DNA from: Blastococcus sp. KM273128
GTDB lineage: Bacteria; Actinomycetota; Actinomycetes; Mycobacteriales; Geodermatophilaceae
Length of the DNA: 64,000 nucleotides
Direction: 5' to 3'
Assembly (NCBI RefSeq): GCF_021698975.1
Contig: NZ_SSXA01000001.1
Location: forward strand, 1-64,000
The notes under the pieces were generated by a model. The model saw only the letters and a program-made list of their open reading frames with translations, ran no database searches and had not been told where the DNA came from. The stretch's first letter is position 1, and each line of letters opens with the position of its first letter. The translations under genes were made by a program, and so were the position numbers. Below are positions 20,221 through 28,994 of the stretch, in pieces.

Positions 20221-21351
20221 ATGTCAGTCACCCTGTCCTGCGTGGGAACCATCTGCGGCGGCGTCTGCGGGTGCCGCCAGAACTGGGAGGTGCCCGGCCG
20301 GGCGAGCCGCGCGCTGCTGGCGACCACGATCGGGCACGTGCTGCCGCACGTCACCCGCACCGCCAAGGCGCTGGGCCTCACCGTGGACTCCGCGCCCCAG
20401 GTGGTCGACGTCCTCGACGACCGGGGTGGCCGCGGCCTGGAGCGGCTCTTCCAGAAGCTGGCCCGTGAGCTGACCGGCGCCGAGACCGAGGCCGTGCGGG
20501 TGGTCACCGACCCGCCGGACGACGGCGTGGCGCTCACCGCCCGGCTGCTCACCGCCCCGACGCTCGCCGTCGAGCTGGCCCGGCGCGGGGTCACCGTGGA
20601 GGTGGGCGTCCTGGCCGAGGCGGAGTTCTGGTCGGTCTACCAGCCGATCGTCTCCCTGGCCGATCGGTCGGTCGTCGCCCACGAGGCACTGCTGCGCGGG
20701 CTCGTCGACGGCCGCGAGGTCGGCGGCGGGGACCTGTTCTTCGTCGCCGAGTCGGCGGGCTGGCTGCACCGCCTGGACCGCATCGGCCGGGAGTCCGCCA
20801 TCGCCGGCGCGGTGCCGTGGCTGGGCAGCCACGACCTGTTCGTGAACTTCAACCCCACCTCGATCTACCGGCCCCAGGTCTGCCTGGCGAGCACCGAGCG
20901 GGTCGCCCACGACGCCGGGATCGACCCCCAGCAGCTGGTCTTCGAGGTCGCGGAGTCGCACGCGATCGCCGACCGGGGGCACCTGGTGTCGGTGCTCGAG
21001 CACTACCGCTCGCTGGGCTGGCGGGTCGCGCTCGACGACGTCGGCACCGGCTGGTCGAGCCTGTCGCTGCTGGCCGCCGTCCGGCCCGAGGTGGTCAAGC
21101 TGGACAAGGGGCTGGTGCAGGAGCTGCCCGACGACGGCGCCCGCGCGGTGCTGAAGGCGGTCACCGACCTGGCCCACCAGCTGGGCGCGGTGGTCGTCGC
21201 CGAGGGCATCGAGACCGAGGAGCTCGCCGAGGAGGTGGCGGCGCTGGGGGCCGACCTGGGCCAGGGCTGGTTGTTCGGCCGGCCGGTGCGCCCCGAGCCC
21301 CCCGCCGAGGAGCTGGAGGGCCGCTGGCAGCCGGTGGCCCGCGCGCGCTGA
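20221..21351 (+). CDS. EAL-domain cyclic-di-GMP phosphodiesterase with Cys-rich N-terminus
   Basis: 376 residues. Residues 135-355 form an EAL domain with the catalytic set in place: Glu155 (EALLRG), Asn209 (VNFNP), Glu242 (FEVAES), Asp272-Asp273 (LDDVGTG), Lys293, Glu328 (VAEGIET) and Gln348 (LGQGWLFGRP). It should hydrolyse c-di-GMP to pGpG. The first 20 residues carry Cys7, Cys12, Cys16 and Cys18, which looks like a metal or Fe-S ligand set. Residues 25-125 are a helical region of unknown type. No GGDEF domain. Start ATG 20221. Confidence 0.87.
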   Translation: MSVTLSCVGTICGGVCGCRQNWEVPGRASRALLATTIGHVLPHVTRTAKALGLTVDSAPQVVDVLDDRGGRGLERLFQKLARELTGAETEAVRVVTDPPDDGVALTARLLTAPTLAVELARRGVTVEVGVLAEAEFWSVYQPIVSLADRSVVAHEALLRGLVDGREVGGGDLFFVAESAGWLHRLDRIGRESAIAGAVPWLGSHDLFVNFNPTSIYRPQVCLASTERVAHDAGIDPQQLVFEVAESHAIADRGHLVSVLEHYRSLGWRVALDDVGTGWSSLSLLAAVRPEVVKLDKGLVQELPDDGARAVLKAVTDLAHQLGAVVVAEGIETEELAEEVAALGADLGQGWLFGRPVRPEPPAEELEGRWQPVARAR

Positions 21352-21360
21352 GGTCGCGTC

Positions 21361-21963
21361 CTACCCCAGCGCCCAGCCGGTGAGCACGGGTCGGCCGTGC
21401 TCGTGCCCGAGGACGCCGTACCTCCCGGCCGGCAGCGCGAACAGGGCGCCGGCCTCGGGAGCCAGCCCGAGCCACCGCGCCGTCAGCACCCGCAGCACGT
21501 GCCCGTGGGCGACGAGGGCGACGTCGCCGTCGGGCAGCCGGTCGCGCACCCGGGCCAGCACCCGGTCGACGCGCGCGCCGACGTCGGCGAGCGACTCACC
21601 TCGGACGTCGGCGTCGACCGTGCCGTCCCGCCAGATCGACCACTGCCGGCCCAGCTCCTCGCTGATCTCGGCGGTCGTGCGGCCCTCGTAGCCGCCGTAG
21701 TCGAGCTCGACCAGGTCCCCGTCGACGGCGGTCGGGGGGAGCCCGGCCAGCTCGGCGGTGCGCCGCGCCCGTTGCAGCGGGCTCACCCGCACCTCGGTGA
21801 ACCGCCGCCGCCCCAGGACCTCCCGCAGGGCGCGGGCCTGCTCCTCGCCCTCGGGCAGCAGGGGCAGGTCGGTGGCCCCGGTGTGCTGGCCGGTGCGGCT
21901 CCACTCCGTCTGCCCGTGCCGCAGCACGACCACCTCGCCCGTCCGCTCGCTCACGGTGCCCAT
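21361..21963 (-). CDS. Histidine phosphatase family protein (phosphoglycerate mutase-like)
   Basis: 200 residues. The phosphohistidine motif [16 protein letters not shown] is at 14-29 and the second catalytic His is in [13 protein letters not shown] (148-160). [12 protein letters not shown] resembles broad-specificity acid phosphatases and alpha-ribazole phosphatase-like members. The substrate cannot be told. ATG 21963 ([17 protein letters not shown]). The stop converges on the EAL gene, 9 bases away. Confidence 0.88.
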   Translation of the reverse strand: MGTVSERTGEVVVLRHGQTEWSRTGQHTGATDLPLLPEGEEQARALREVLGRRRFTEVRVSPLQRARRTAELAGLPPTAVDGDLVELDYGGYEGRTTAEISEELGRQWSIWRDGTVDADVRGESLADVGARVDRVLARVRDRLPDGDVALVAHGHVLRVLTARWLGLAPEAGALFALPAGRYGVLGHEHGRPVLTGWALG

Positions 21964-22015
21964 CGAACACGCCGGCGCGGGAACACGCGCGCCCGCCGTC
22001 GCGCTGGCCGGTGGC

Positions 22016-22870
22016 ATGACCACTGCAGAACTGAGCGACACGTTCACGATCGGCGGGGACCTCCCCGTGCACCGTCTCGGCTACGGCGCCATGCAGCTGC
22101 CCGGCCCGGGGGTGTGGGGCGAGCCGGCCGATCGCGCCGCCGCCGTCCGCGTGGTGCAGGCCGCCGTCGAGCAGGGCGTCGACTTCATCGACACCGCCGA
22201 CTCCTACGGCCCCGAGGTCAGCGAGCAGATCATCGCCGAGGCGCTGCACCCCTACCCGGAGGGCCTGGTCATCGCGACCAAGGCCGGGCTGACCCGGCAG
22301 GGCCCGGACGTCTGGACGCCGGTCGGGCGCCCGGCCTACCTCAAGCAGCAGGTCGAGCTCTCGCTGCGGCACCTGAAGGTCGAGCGGATCGACCTCATCC
22401 AGCTGCACCGCATCGACCCCGAGGTGCCGCTGGCCGACCAGCTGGGCGCTTTCGTCGAGCTCAAGGAGCAGGGCAAGGTGCGCCACATCGGCGTCTCGGA
22501 GGTGTCGGTCGAGGAGCTCGAGGCCGCCCGCGCGATCACCGAGATCGTCAGCGTGCAGAACCTCTACAACCTCACCAACCGGCAGAGCCAGGACGTCCTG
22601 GACCACGCCACGGAGCACGGCATCGCATTCATCCCGTGGTTCCCCATCGCCACCGGTGACCTCGCCTCGCCCGACAGCCCGGTCGCGGACATCGCCCGCG
22701 AGCTCGACGCCACGCCGTCCCAGGTGGCGCTGGCCTGGCTGCTCCAGAAGTCGCCGGTCATGCTGCCGATCCCGGGCACCAAGTCGGTGGACCACCTCAC
22801 CGAGAACCTGGGTGCGGCGCGACTGACGCTCTCGGCCGAGGACATGGCCCGCCTGGACGCCCTCGCCTGA
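22016..22870 (+). CDS. Aldo/keto reductase
   Basis: 284 residues, an NADPH-dependent TIM-barrel reductase of AKR type. Catalytic residues fall in DTADSYG (Asp, Tyr), TKAG (Lys) and QLHRIDP (His). The C-terminal [16 protein letters not shown] is the cofactor-binding segment. It is closest in form to AKR13-like oxidoreductases; substrate unknown. ATG 22016 is 52 bases from the divergent phosphatase start. Confidence 0.9.
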   Translation: MTTAELSDTFTIGGDLPVHRLGYGAMQLPGPGVWGEPADRAAAVRVVQAAVEQGVDFIDTADSYGPEVSEQIIAEALHPYPEGLVIATKAGLTRQGPDVWTPVGRPAYLKQQVELSLRHLKVERIDLIQLHRIDPEVPLADQLGAFVELKEQGKVRHIGVSEVSVEELEAARAITEIVSVQNLYNLTNRQSQDVLDHATEHGIAFIPWFPIATGDLASPDSPVADIARELDATPSQVALAWLLQKSPVMLPIPGTKSVDHLTENLGAARLTLSAEDMARLDALA

Positions 22871-22901
22871 GCGAAGACCTCGGCACCGTGCTCTCGCGGA
22901 T

Positions 22902-22948
22902 CATGCGCACTCGTGGCCATCGCCGGCTGGTGGCCACGAGTCCGCATG
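22902..22948. repeat. Long near-perfect hairpin between two genes
   Basis: An 18-nt arm starting CATGCGCACTCGTGG (22902-22919) pairs with 22931-22948 at 17 of 18 positions across an 11-nt loop. It lies 31 bases past the aldo/keto reductase stop and 60 before the next start. It could be a terminator or an intergenic palindromic repeat. Confidence 0.65.
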
Positions 22949-23008
22949 GCTCGGCGTGGGGTGGACCCCGGCGCGACAGCGGGCGGCGGCACGCGTCACC
23001 ATGTCCCC

Positions 23009-24163
23009 GTGGATGCTGAGGACTTCCGCCAGGTCAAGGACGCCGTTCGCCAGCTGATCCGCGGATCGGTGGTGCCCCGCGAGGAGCAGATCGAGGACGA
23101 GGACCGCATCCCCGACGACCTGCGCGCGCAGGCCGCCGAGATGGGGCTGTTCGGCTACGCGCTGCCCGAGGACCACGGCGGGCTGGGCGTCACCATGGCC
23201 GAGGACGTCGAGCTGGCCATGGAGTTCGGCTACACGACGCCGGCCTTCCGCTCGCTGTTCGGCACCAACAACGGCATCTCCGGCCAGGTCATCGCCAAGT
23301 TCGGCAGCGACGAGCAGAAGAAGAAGTACCTGCCGCGCCTGTCCGCCGGCGAGCTGATCGGCTCCTTCGCGCTGACCGAGGCCGAGGCCGGCTCCGACCC
23401 CTCCGCGCTGCGCACCAGCGCCCGCCGCGACGGCGACGGGTGGGTCATCAACGGCAGCAAGCGCTACATCACCAACGCGCCGATCGCCGACCTGTTCGTC
23501 GTCTTCGCCCGCACCGACCCCGCGGAAAAGGGCGGACGCGGCATCTCCAGCTTCGTGGTGGAGACGACGACGCCGGGGGTCACCGTCGGGCCCAAGGACA
23601 AGAAGATGGGCCAGGCCGGCGCCTGGACCTCCGAGGTGTACTTCGACGACGTCCGGGTGCCCGCCGACGCCCTCATCGGCGAGGAGGGCCGCGGCTACGC
23701 CAAGGCGCTCACCGTGCTGTCCCGCGGCCGGCTGCACATCGCGGCGCTGTGCGTCGGCATGGCGCAGCGGGTGCTCGACGAGTCGGTCGCCTACGCCGCC
23801 ACCGCCAAGCAGGGCGGGGCGCCGATCGGCCGCTTCCAGCTGGTGCAGGCGATGCTCGCCGACATGCACGCCGAGCTGCTCGCGGGCCGCAGCATGGTGC
23901 GCGACGTCGCGGCCCGCTACGACTCCGGCGAGGACACCTCCGTCGGCCCGTCGTCGGCGAAGCTGTTCTGCACCGAGATGGTGGGGCGCGCTGTCGACAA
24001 GGCCGTGCAGGTGCACGGCGGCATGGGCTACTTGCGGACGACGCCGGTCGAGCGCTTCTACCGCGACGCCCGGCTGTTCCGGCTCTACGAGGGCACCAGC
24101 GAGGTGCAGCGGGTCATCGTGGGCGGCGCCCTGCTGCGCGAGGCCGGCATGCCGCGTGCGTGA
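23009..24163 (+). CDS. Acyl-CoA dehydrogenase
   Basis: 384 residues, three-domain FAD enzyme that oxidises acyl-CoA to enoyl-CoA. Signature pieces: FALTEAEAGSDPSALRT (FAD/substrate loop), NGSKRYITNAPIADLFV, and the C-terminal VQVHGGMGYLRTTPVERFYRDAR followed by LYEGTSEVQRVIVG, the end of FAD domain. The base Glu is in that last motif. Start GTG 23009 (VDAEDFRQVKDAV); no clear Shine-Dalgarno. The thioesterase that follows may act on its products. Confidence 0.92.
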   Translation: MDAEDFRQVKDAVRQLIRGSVVPREEQIEDEDRIPDDLRAQAAEMGLFGYALPEDHGGLGVTMAEDVELAMEFGYTTPAFRSLFGTNNGISGQVIAKFGSDEQKKKYLPRLSAGELIGSFALTEAEAGSDPSALRTSARRDGDGWVINGSKRYITNAPIADLFVVFARTDPAEKGGRGISSFVVETTTPGVTVGPKDKKMGQAGAWTSEVYFDDVRVPADALIGEEGRGYAKALTVLSRGRLHIAALCVGMAQRVLDESVAYAATAKQGGAPIGRFQLVQAMLADMHAELLAGRSMVRDVAARYDSGEDTSVGPSSAKLFCTEMVGRAVDKAVQVHGGMGYLRTTPVERFYRDARLFRLYEGTSEVQRVIVGGALLREAGMPRA

Positions 24164-24166
24164 GGA

Positions 24167-24217
24167 CCCTCCTGCCCGCCACCACTCGCAGGCTCGCGGC
24201 GGGCCCCTGCAGGAGGG
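24167..24217. repeat. Inverted repeat covering an AGGAGG sequence
   Basis: CCCTCCTGC (24167-24175) pairs with GCAGGAGGG (24209-24217), with a second GC-rich pairing inside the loop. It lies 4 bases after the acyl-CoA dehydrogenase stop and buries the only good ribosome-binding sequence ahead of the thioesterase. It could act as terminator, translational hairpin or dispersed palindrome. Confidence 0.5.
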
Positions 24218-24221
24218 CCAC

Positions 24222-24890
24222 CTGACGGAAGAGGCGCGGGAGGTCCGTCGCGCGGCGGTCGGCGAGCTCGGGGAGGCGCTGCGTGAGCTGGTCGACGCCG
24301 CCGTCCGCACCGAGGTGCCGCTGGACCGGCTCGCCGAGGCCACCGGCGCGGCGCGGGAGCTGACCGCGCTGCTGTCGACGGACCTGCGCGAGGTGCACGA
24401 GATCGCCTCGGTGGACGACCCGGACAGCGGGCAGCGCTGGTACAGCCCGGTGTACGGGCCGGGCAGCCCGGTGGCCCCGCCGATGGAGGTCGTCGACTTC
24501 CCGGACGAGGGCCGGTGCGTCAGCCGCGTGACCGTCGGGAAGAAGCTCGAGGGCCCGCCGGGGCTGGTGCACGGCGGGGTCGTGGCCACGCTGCTGGACC
24601 ACGTGCTCGCCCGCTCGGCGCGCGGGGCCGGGCACGGCGGCCTGACGGCGACGCTGACGGTCACCTACCGGCGGCCGGTGCACCTGGGCGTCCCGCTCCT
24701 GGTGACCGGTCAGCTGGTCTCGGTCGAGGGGCGGCGGGCCACCGCCACGGCCCGGCTGGTCGCCGAGGACGACCCGGGCACCACCCTCGCCGAGGGCGAG
24801 GCGCTGCTGGTCGCGCTACGGGCCGAGCGGGCGTCGGAGGTGTTCGCGCGCACCGGCCGCGACGTCGGCGCCTGGACCAGCCGCAGCTGA
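24222..24890 (+). CDS. PaaI/hotdog-fold thioesterase
   Basis: About 222 residues if read from a CTG at 24222 with AGGAGG 5 nt upstream; the only canonical in-frame start is GTG 24156, which overlaps the dehydrogenase stop and would translate the hairpin, giving 244 residues. The hotdog domain is in the C-terminal half: LEGPPGLVHGGVVATLLDHVLARS, with the HGG motif typical of PaaI enzymes, then TATLTVTYRRPVHLGVPLLV. It likely hydrolyses an acyl-CoA. The N-terminal 90 residues are helical. The start is unresolved. Confidence 0.8.
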   Translation: MTEEAREVRRAAVGELGEALRELVDAAVRTEVPLDRLAEATGAARELTALLSTDLREVHEIASVDDPDSGQRWYSPVYGPGSPVAPPMEVVDFPDEGRCVSRVTVGKKLEGPPGLVHGGVVATLLDHVLARSARGAGHGGLTATLTVTYRRPVHLGVPLLVTGQLVSVEGRRATATARLVAEDDPGTTLAEGEALLVALRAERASEVFARTGRDVGAWTSRS

Positions 24891-24955
24891 AACGAGTTCG
24901 GGAACCGCGCGGTACCCGGTAGCGTCCGGCCTCCACCCACGCTCCAGGAGGGCCC

Positions 24956-26431
24956 GTGCGACGCACCCGGATCAGCTACAGCGGCTCCTACCAGCCACTG
25001 ACCGCGCCGCCGGCCGCGACGCCCGACGGGCTGCGCCCGGAGCTGGCCGACGTCGGCCGGCTGGCCCGCCGCGGCGTGCGGGCGCTGGTCGGCGCGGCGC
25101 GGGCGGGGGAACGGCCGCAGCTGTCCCAGGTGCTGGCCGCGCACCTCGGCGACGCCGCCGAGGGGCTGGACGTGGTCGAGGAGACCTGGCCCGGCTACGA
25201 GCACGTGAACGTCCAGGCCGGCGTCGACGCCTGGCTGTCGCTGCCGGGGCGCGTGCACGAGCTGGTCGGCGTCGCCGGGTTCCAGCACATGCACTTCGGC
25301 CTCGGCGACCTGCTCGGGTCGGCGGGCGAGCACCCGCACGGCCCGCGTCCCGGCAACCCGGCCACGGTCAACCTCGCCTGCGGCCCCGACGGCGAGGTGC
25401 GCGCCTGCCAGCGCTGCGCGATCTACCTGGTCACCGAGCCGGACGGCGGCCGCGCCGCGCTGCTGCTGCGCGGCGCGTCACCGGAGATGGGGATGGCGCA
25501 GGTCTCGGTGCAGCTGGTGGGCACCGACCTGGCCGGGGTGGCCGGCGCCGCGGCCGAGATCCGCGCGGCGAGCGTCGAGCACAACGTGTTCCGCGGGCAG
25601 GTCCTCTCCTTCGGCCAGGAGGTCTTCGGGCACGGCCAGACGCTGCTGCAGTTCCACCGCCGCCCGGAGCTGCGGGCCGACCAGCTGGTCCTCGCGCCGT
25701 CCACCCTGGCGGAGATCCAGCGGCAGGTCGTCGACGTCGCCCGGCACAAGGAGCGGCTGCTGGCCGCCGGGCAGCACCTCAAGCGCGGGGTGCTGCTCTA
25801 CGGCCCGCCCGGCGTCGGGAAGACCCACACCGTCCGCTACCTGGTGAGCAGCCTGCACGGCACCACGGTCATCCAGCTCACCGGCAACGCGCTGCACCTC
25901 ATCGCCGAGGCGTGCTCGGTGGCGCGGGCGCTGCAGCCGGCCATGCTCGTGGTGGAGGACGTCGACCTCATCGCCGAGGACAGGGGCGTGCACCCCGGCC
26001 AGCACCCGCTGCTGTTCCAGCTGCTCAACGAGATGGACGGGCTGGCCGAGGACGCCGACGTCGTCTTCGTGCTGACCACCAACCGCGCGGACCTGCTGGA
26101 GCCGGCGCTGGCCGCCCGGCCGGGCCGGGTGGACCAGGCGGTGGCGCTGGACCTGCCCGACGCCGCGGCCCGCCGGGCGCTGTTCGAGCTCTACCGCGGC
26201 GACCTGGACGTGGACACCAGCGGCCTGGACGACGTGCTGGCCCGCACCGAGGGCGTGACGGCCTCGTTCCTCAAGGAGCTGCTCCGCCGGGCGGCGCTGG
26301 TCGCCGCGGCACGGACCCCGGACGGCGGGGCGCTGGCCGTCTCCGCGGACGACCTCACCGCGGCCCTGGACGAGCTGCTCGACACCCGCAACGCGATGAC
26401 CCGCACGCTGCTGGGCAGCCTCCCCGGCTGA
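24956..26431 (+). CDS. AAA+ ATPase with uncharacterised N-terminal domain
   Basis: 491 residues. A C-terminal AAA+ module carries Walker A GPPGVGKT (283-290), Walker B MLVVEDVD (acidic pair Glu334-Asp335), sensor 1 LTTNRADLLEPAL and ARPGRVDQAV with the arginine of the AAA second region. It resembles single-ring CDC48/proteasome-activator-like ATPases. Residues 1-245 match nothing I know; they include a CxxC (CQRC, 151-154) and a beta-rich segment. No protease domain or transmembrane helix. GTG 24956 has CAGGAGGGC upstream. The client is unknown. Confidence 0.8.
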   Translation: MRRTRISYSGSYQPLTAPPAATPDGLRPELADVGRLARRGVRALVGAARAGERPQLSQVLAAHLGDAAEGLDVVEETWPGYEHVNVQAGVDAWLSLPGRVHELVGVAGFQHMHFGLGDLLGSAGEHPHGPRPGNPATVNLACGPDGEVRACQRCAIYLVTEPDGGRAALLLRGASPEMGMAQVSVQLVGTDLAGVAGAAAEIRAASVEHNVFRGQVLSFGQEVFGHGQTLLQFHRRPELRADQLVLAPSTLAEIQRQVVDVARHKERLLAAGQHLKRGVLLYGPPGVGKTHTVRYLVSSLHGTTVIQLTGNALHLIAEACSVARALQPAMLVVEDVDLIAEDRGVHPGQHPLLFQLLNEMDGLAEDADVVFVLTTNRADLLEPALAARPGRVDQAVALDLPDAAARRALFELYRGDLDVDTSGLDDVLARTEGVTASFLKELLRRAALVAAARTPDGGALAVSADDLTAALDELLDTRNAMTRTLLGSLPG

Positions 26432-26433
26432 GG

Positions 26434-27552
26434 TCAGTTCGCCCGCGGGCCCAGCGCGTTGGCCGCGTCGCCGGCTTGGTCGATCCCCGGCCCGCCCGCC
26501 GGGCGCAGCAGCGCACCGGGCCCGCCCGCGCCGCTGCCCAGGGCGGCGACGAACTGCCGGAGCACGTCGTCGCCGGCGTGGAACGGGGCCCAGTCGAGCA
26601 GCTTGCGGGCGCGGGCGGTGTCCAGCGCGGGCACCTGCGTGCCGATGTCCAGCCACCCGGGCTCGGTGGGCACGAGGTGCGCGGTGAAGGCGGCCTGCAG
26701 CCCGGCGCGCAGGGCGATCGCGGGGGTGGGCACCCGGCGGGAGCCGAGGGCCTTCGCCAGCGCGTCGGCGTCCAGCAGCGGCTCGGCCGCCAGGTTGAAC
26801 GGGCCGGGGGCGCGGCGGTCGAGCATCCGCTCGAGGGCGTCGGCGACGTCGTCGGCGTGCACGAAGGCGACGGCGAGCGCCGGCAGGGGCAGCGGCAGCA
26901 GCCGGGCCACCGCGCCGGGCAGCGCGCGGGCGGCCCCGAAGAGCAGCGGGCCCAGGAAGTAGCGGCCGATCTCGCTGGCGGCCTGCGGCTGCAGCACCAG
27001 GGTGGGGCGGACGACGGTGAGGGTCGTGGCGCGGTGCCGGCCGAAGACGTCGCGCACCACGCTCTCGGCCTGCGACTTGTCGCGGCTGTACTGCGCGCTG
27101 GGGATGCCGGTGGTCGGCCAGTCCTCGGTCACCCGGACGCCACGCGCGCCCCCGGCGTAGGCGCCGATGGAGCTCATGTGCACGAACTGGTCGACGCCGG
27201 CGGCAGCCGCGGCGCGGGCCACCCGGCGGGTGCCCTCGACGTTCACCTGGCGCAACCGGTCGGGCTGCCGGCCCGGCTGCAGCGCCCAGGCGAGGTGGAC
27301 GACGGCGTCGGCGCCCTCCACGAACTCGGCGACCTCCCGCTCGCTCGCGGCCTCGCCGAGGTCGGCCAGGTGCCAGCGGACGCCGTCGTAGGGCGCGGTC
27401 GACGGCGGGCGCCGGCGGGCCAGCCCGCGGACCTCGGCGACGCCGGCCGACGGCGCGGTCAGCCGGCGCAGCAGGGCGGTGCCGACGTTGCCGCTGGCGC
27501 CGGTGACGGCGATCGTGCGGCCGCGCAGCTGTCCGGGGGAGAGCTCAGGCAT
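26434..27552 (-). CDS. NAD-dependent epimerase/dehydratase family protein (extended SDR)
   Basis: 372 residues. The Rossmann motif TGASGNVG is near residue 15 and the active-site pair is YSRDKSQAE (Tyr-xxx-Lys) near 160. The C-terminal substrate domain (LNLAAEPLLDADALAKAL-like segment) follows extended SDR form. It is similar to actinobacterial UDP-sugar epimerase relatives of unknown substrate. ATG 27552 (MPELSPGQLRGRTIAV). Stop is 2 bases from the convergent AAA+ gene. Confidence 0.85.
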   Translation of the reverse strand: MPELSPGQLRGRTIAVTGASGNVGTALLRRLTAPSAGVAEVRGLARRRPPSTAPYDGVRWHLADLGEAASEREVAEFVEGADAVVHLAWALQPGRQPDRLRQVNVEGTRRVARAAAAAGVDQFVHMSSIGAYAGGARGVRVTEDWPTTGIPSAQYSRDKSQAESVVRDVFGRHRATTLTVVRPTLVLQPQAASEIGRYFLGPLLFGAARALPGAVARLLPLPLPALAVAFVHADDVADALERMLDRRAPGPFNLAAEPLLDADALAKALGSRRVPTPAIALRAGLQAAFTAHLVPTEPGWLDIGTQVPALDTARARKLLDWAPFHAGDDVLRQFVAALGSGAGGPGALLRPAGGPGIDQAGDAANALGPRAN

Positions 27553-27554
27553 GC

Positions 27555-27594
27555 CCCTGCCGCTACCCGCCCGGCCCCCGGCCAACCGGCAGGG
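27555..27594 (-). terminator. Possible hairpin between MFS and SDR genes
   Basis: CCCTGCCG (27555-27562) pairs with CGGCAGGG (27587-27594), with a GC-rich loop able to pair further. It occupies the 48-base gap after the MFS stop and could end that transcript. Confidence 0.35.
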
Positions 27595-27600
27595 CCGGGC

Positions 27601-28968
27601 TCAGCCGCGCAGCGCCGACGGGGTCTGCGCGCGCGAGGCGTCCGCGTCGAGCGACCGGCCCCGCAGCTCGGGCAGCGCCAGGGCCGCGATCGCGGCCACG
27701 ACGAAGAAGACGGCGAAGGTCGCGAAGACCAGCCCGGTGCCCCCGCCGTCCACGAGGAACGGCACGCAGAGCGGGGCGGCGATGGAGGCGAGCCGGCCGA
27801 AACCGGCCGCGGCGCCGGCACCGGTGGCCCGCAGCGCGGTCGGGTACACCTCCGGGGTGAGCGCGTAGAGCGCGCCCCACGCGCCGAGGTTGCAGAACGA
27901 CAGCACCATGCCGGTGAGCAGCACGGTCGTCGGCGTGCCCGCGGTCGCGAACAGCCCCGCGCCGACCGCTGACCCCAGCAGGAACAGCGCCAGCGTGGGT
28001 CGCCGTCCCCACGCCTCGACCAGCCAGGCGGCGACCGCGTAGCCGGGGAGCTGGGCGAGGGTGATCCACAGCGTGTACTCGAAGGACCGGACCAGTTCGA
28101 GGCCGGAGTCGAACAGCAGCGCGGGCAGCCAGATGAAGGCGCCGTAGTAGGAGAAGTTGATGCAGAACCAGACCGCCCAGAGCGCCGCCGTCCGCCCGCG
28201 CAGGGCGGCGGTCCACAGGTCTCCGGGGCGGCTCGCCGGTGCGGGGGAGGGCGGAGGGGACGGCACCGCCGCGATGCCGGCGGCGCTCTCGAAGCGCCGG
28301 ACGGCCGCCTCGGCCTCGTCGGTGCGGCCGCGCAGCTCGAGGAAGCGCACGGACTCGGGCAGCCCCCACCGGACGACCACGGCGTACACCGCCGGCACCG
28401 CGCCCAGCGCGAGGGCCCACCGCCAGCCGTCGTCGCTCCCGGGGACGACGAGGTAGCCGATCAGCGCGGCCAGCGTCCAGCCGACCGCCCAGAAGGCCTC
28501 GAGCGCGACGACCACCCGGCCGCGCAGGCGGGCCGGCGCGTACTCGCTGACCAGGGTGGAGGCGACCGGCAGCTCGGCACCCAGGCCCAGGCCGATGACG
28601 AACCGGAAGACCAGCAGCGCGCCCAGCGACCAGGACAGCGCCGCGGCGCCGGTGGCCAGCCCGAAGACGAGCAGCGTCAGTGCGAAGACCTGGCGGCGGC
28701 CGATGCGGTCGGCGAGCAGCCCGCCGAGGGTGGCGCCCAGCGCCATGCCGACGAACCCGATCGAGGCGATCCACGACCCCTCGGTCGCGGTGACGCCCCA
28801 CTGCTCCTGCGCGATCAGCGCGGCGATGACGAACGAGACCAGCCCGACGTCCATGGCGTCGAGCGCCCAGCCCAGCCCGGAGCCGCCGAGCAGGCGGCCG
28901 TGCGCACGGGTGAAGGGCAGCCGGTCGAGCCGCTCGGCGCGGGTCAGCGGCGACGTCGTCCCACTCAT
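27601..28968 (-). CDS. MFS transporter, metabolite:H+ symporter family (NiaP-like)
   Basis: 455 residues, twelve helices. LGWALDAMDVGLVSFVIAAL at 32-51, LADRIGRRQVFALT between helices 2 and 3 and FVIGLGLGAELPVASTLVSEY are the sugar-porter/SV2-type signatures; the first motif is close to the niacin carriers NiaP/YceI as I remember them. The long loop 205-255 is the central cytosolic loop. Niacin transport would fit pncB/pncA in the same window, but aromatic acids are equally possible. ATG 28968. Confidence 0.85.
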   Translation of the reverse strand: MSGTTSPLTRAERLDRLPFTRAHGRLLGGSGLGWALDAMDVGLVSFVIAALIAQEQWGVTATEGSWIASIGFVGMALGATLGGLLADRIGRRQVFALTLLVFGLATGAAALSWSLGALLVFRFVIGLGLGAELPVASTLVSEYAPARLRGRVVVALEAFWAVGWTLAALIGYLVVPGSDDGWRWALALGAVPAVYAVVVRWGLPESVRFLELRGRTDEAEAAVRRFESAAGIAAVPSPPPSPAPASRPGDLWTAALRGRTAALWAVWFCINFSYYGAFIWLPALLFDSGLELVRSFEYTLWITLAQLPGYAVAAWLVEAWGRRPTLALFLLGSAVGAGLFATAGTPTTVLLTGMVLSFCNLGAWGALYALTPEVYPTALRATGAGAAAGFGRLASIAAPLCVPFLVDGGGTGLVFATFAVFFVVAAIAALALPELRGRSLDADASRAQTPSALRG

Positions 28969-28994
28969 GGCGTGCAGTCTCGCAATGCCCGGGC

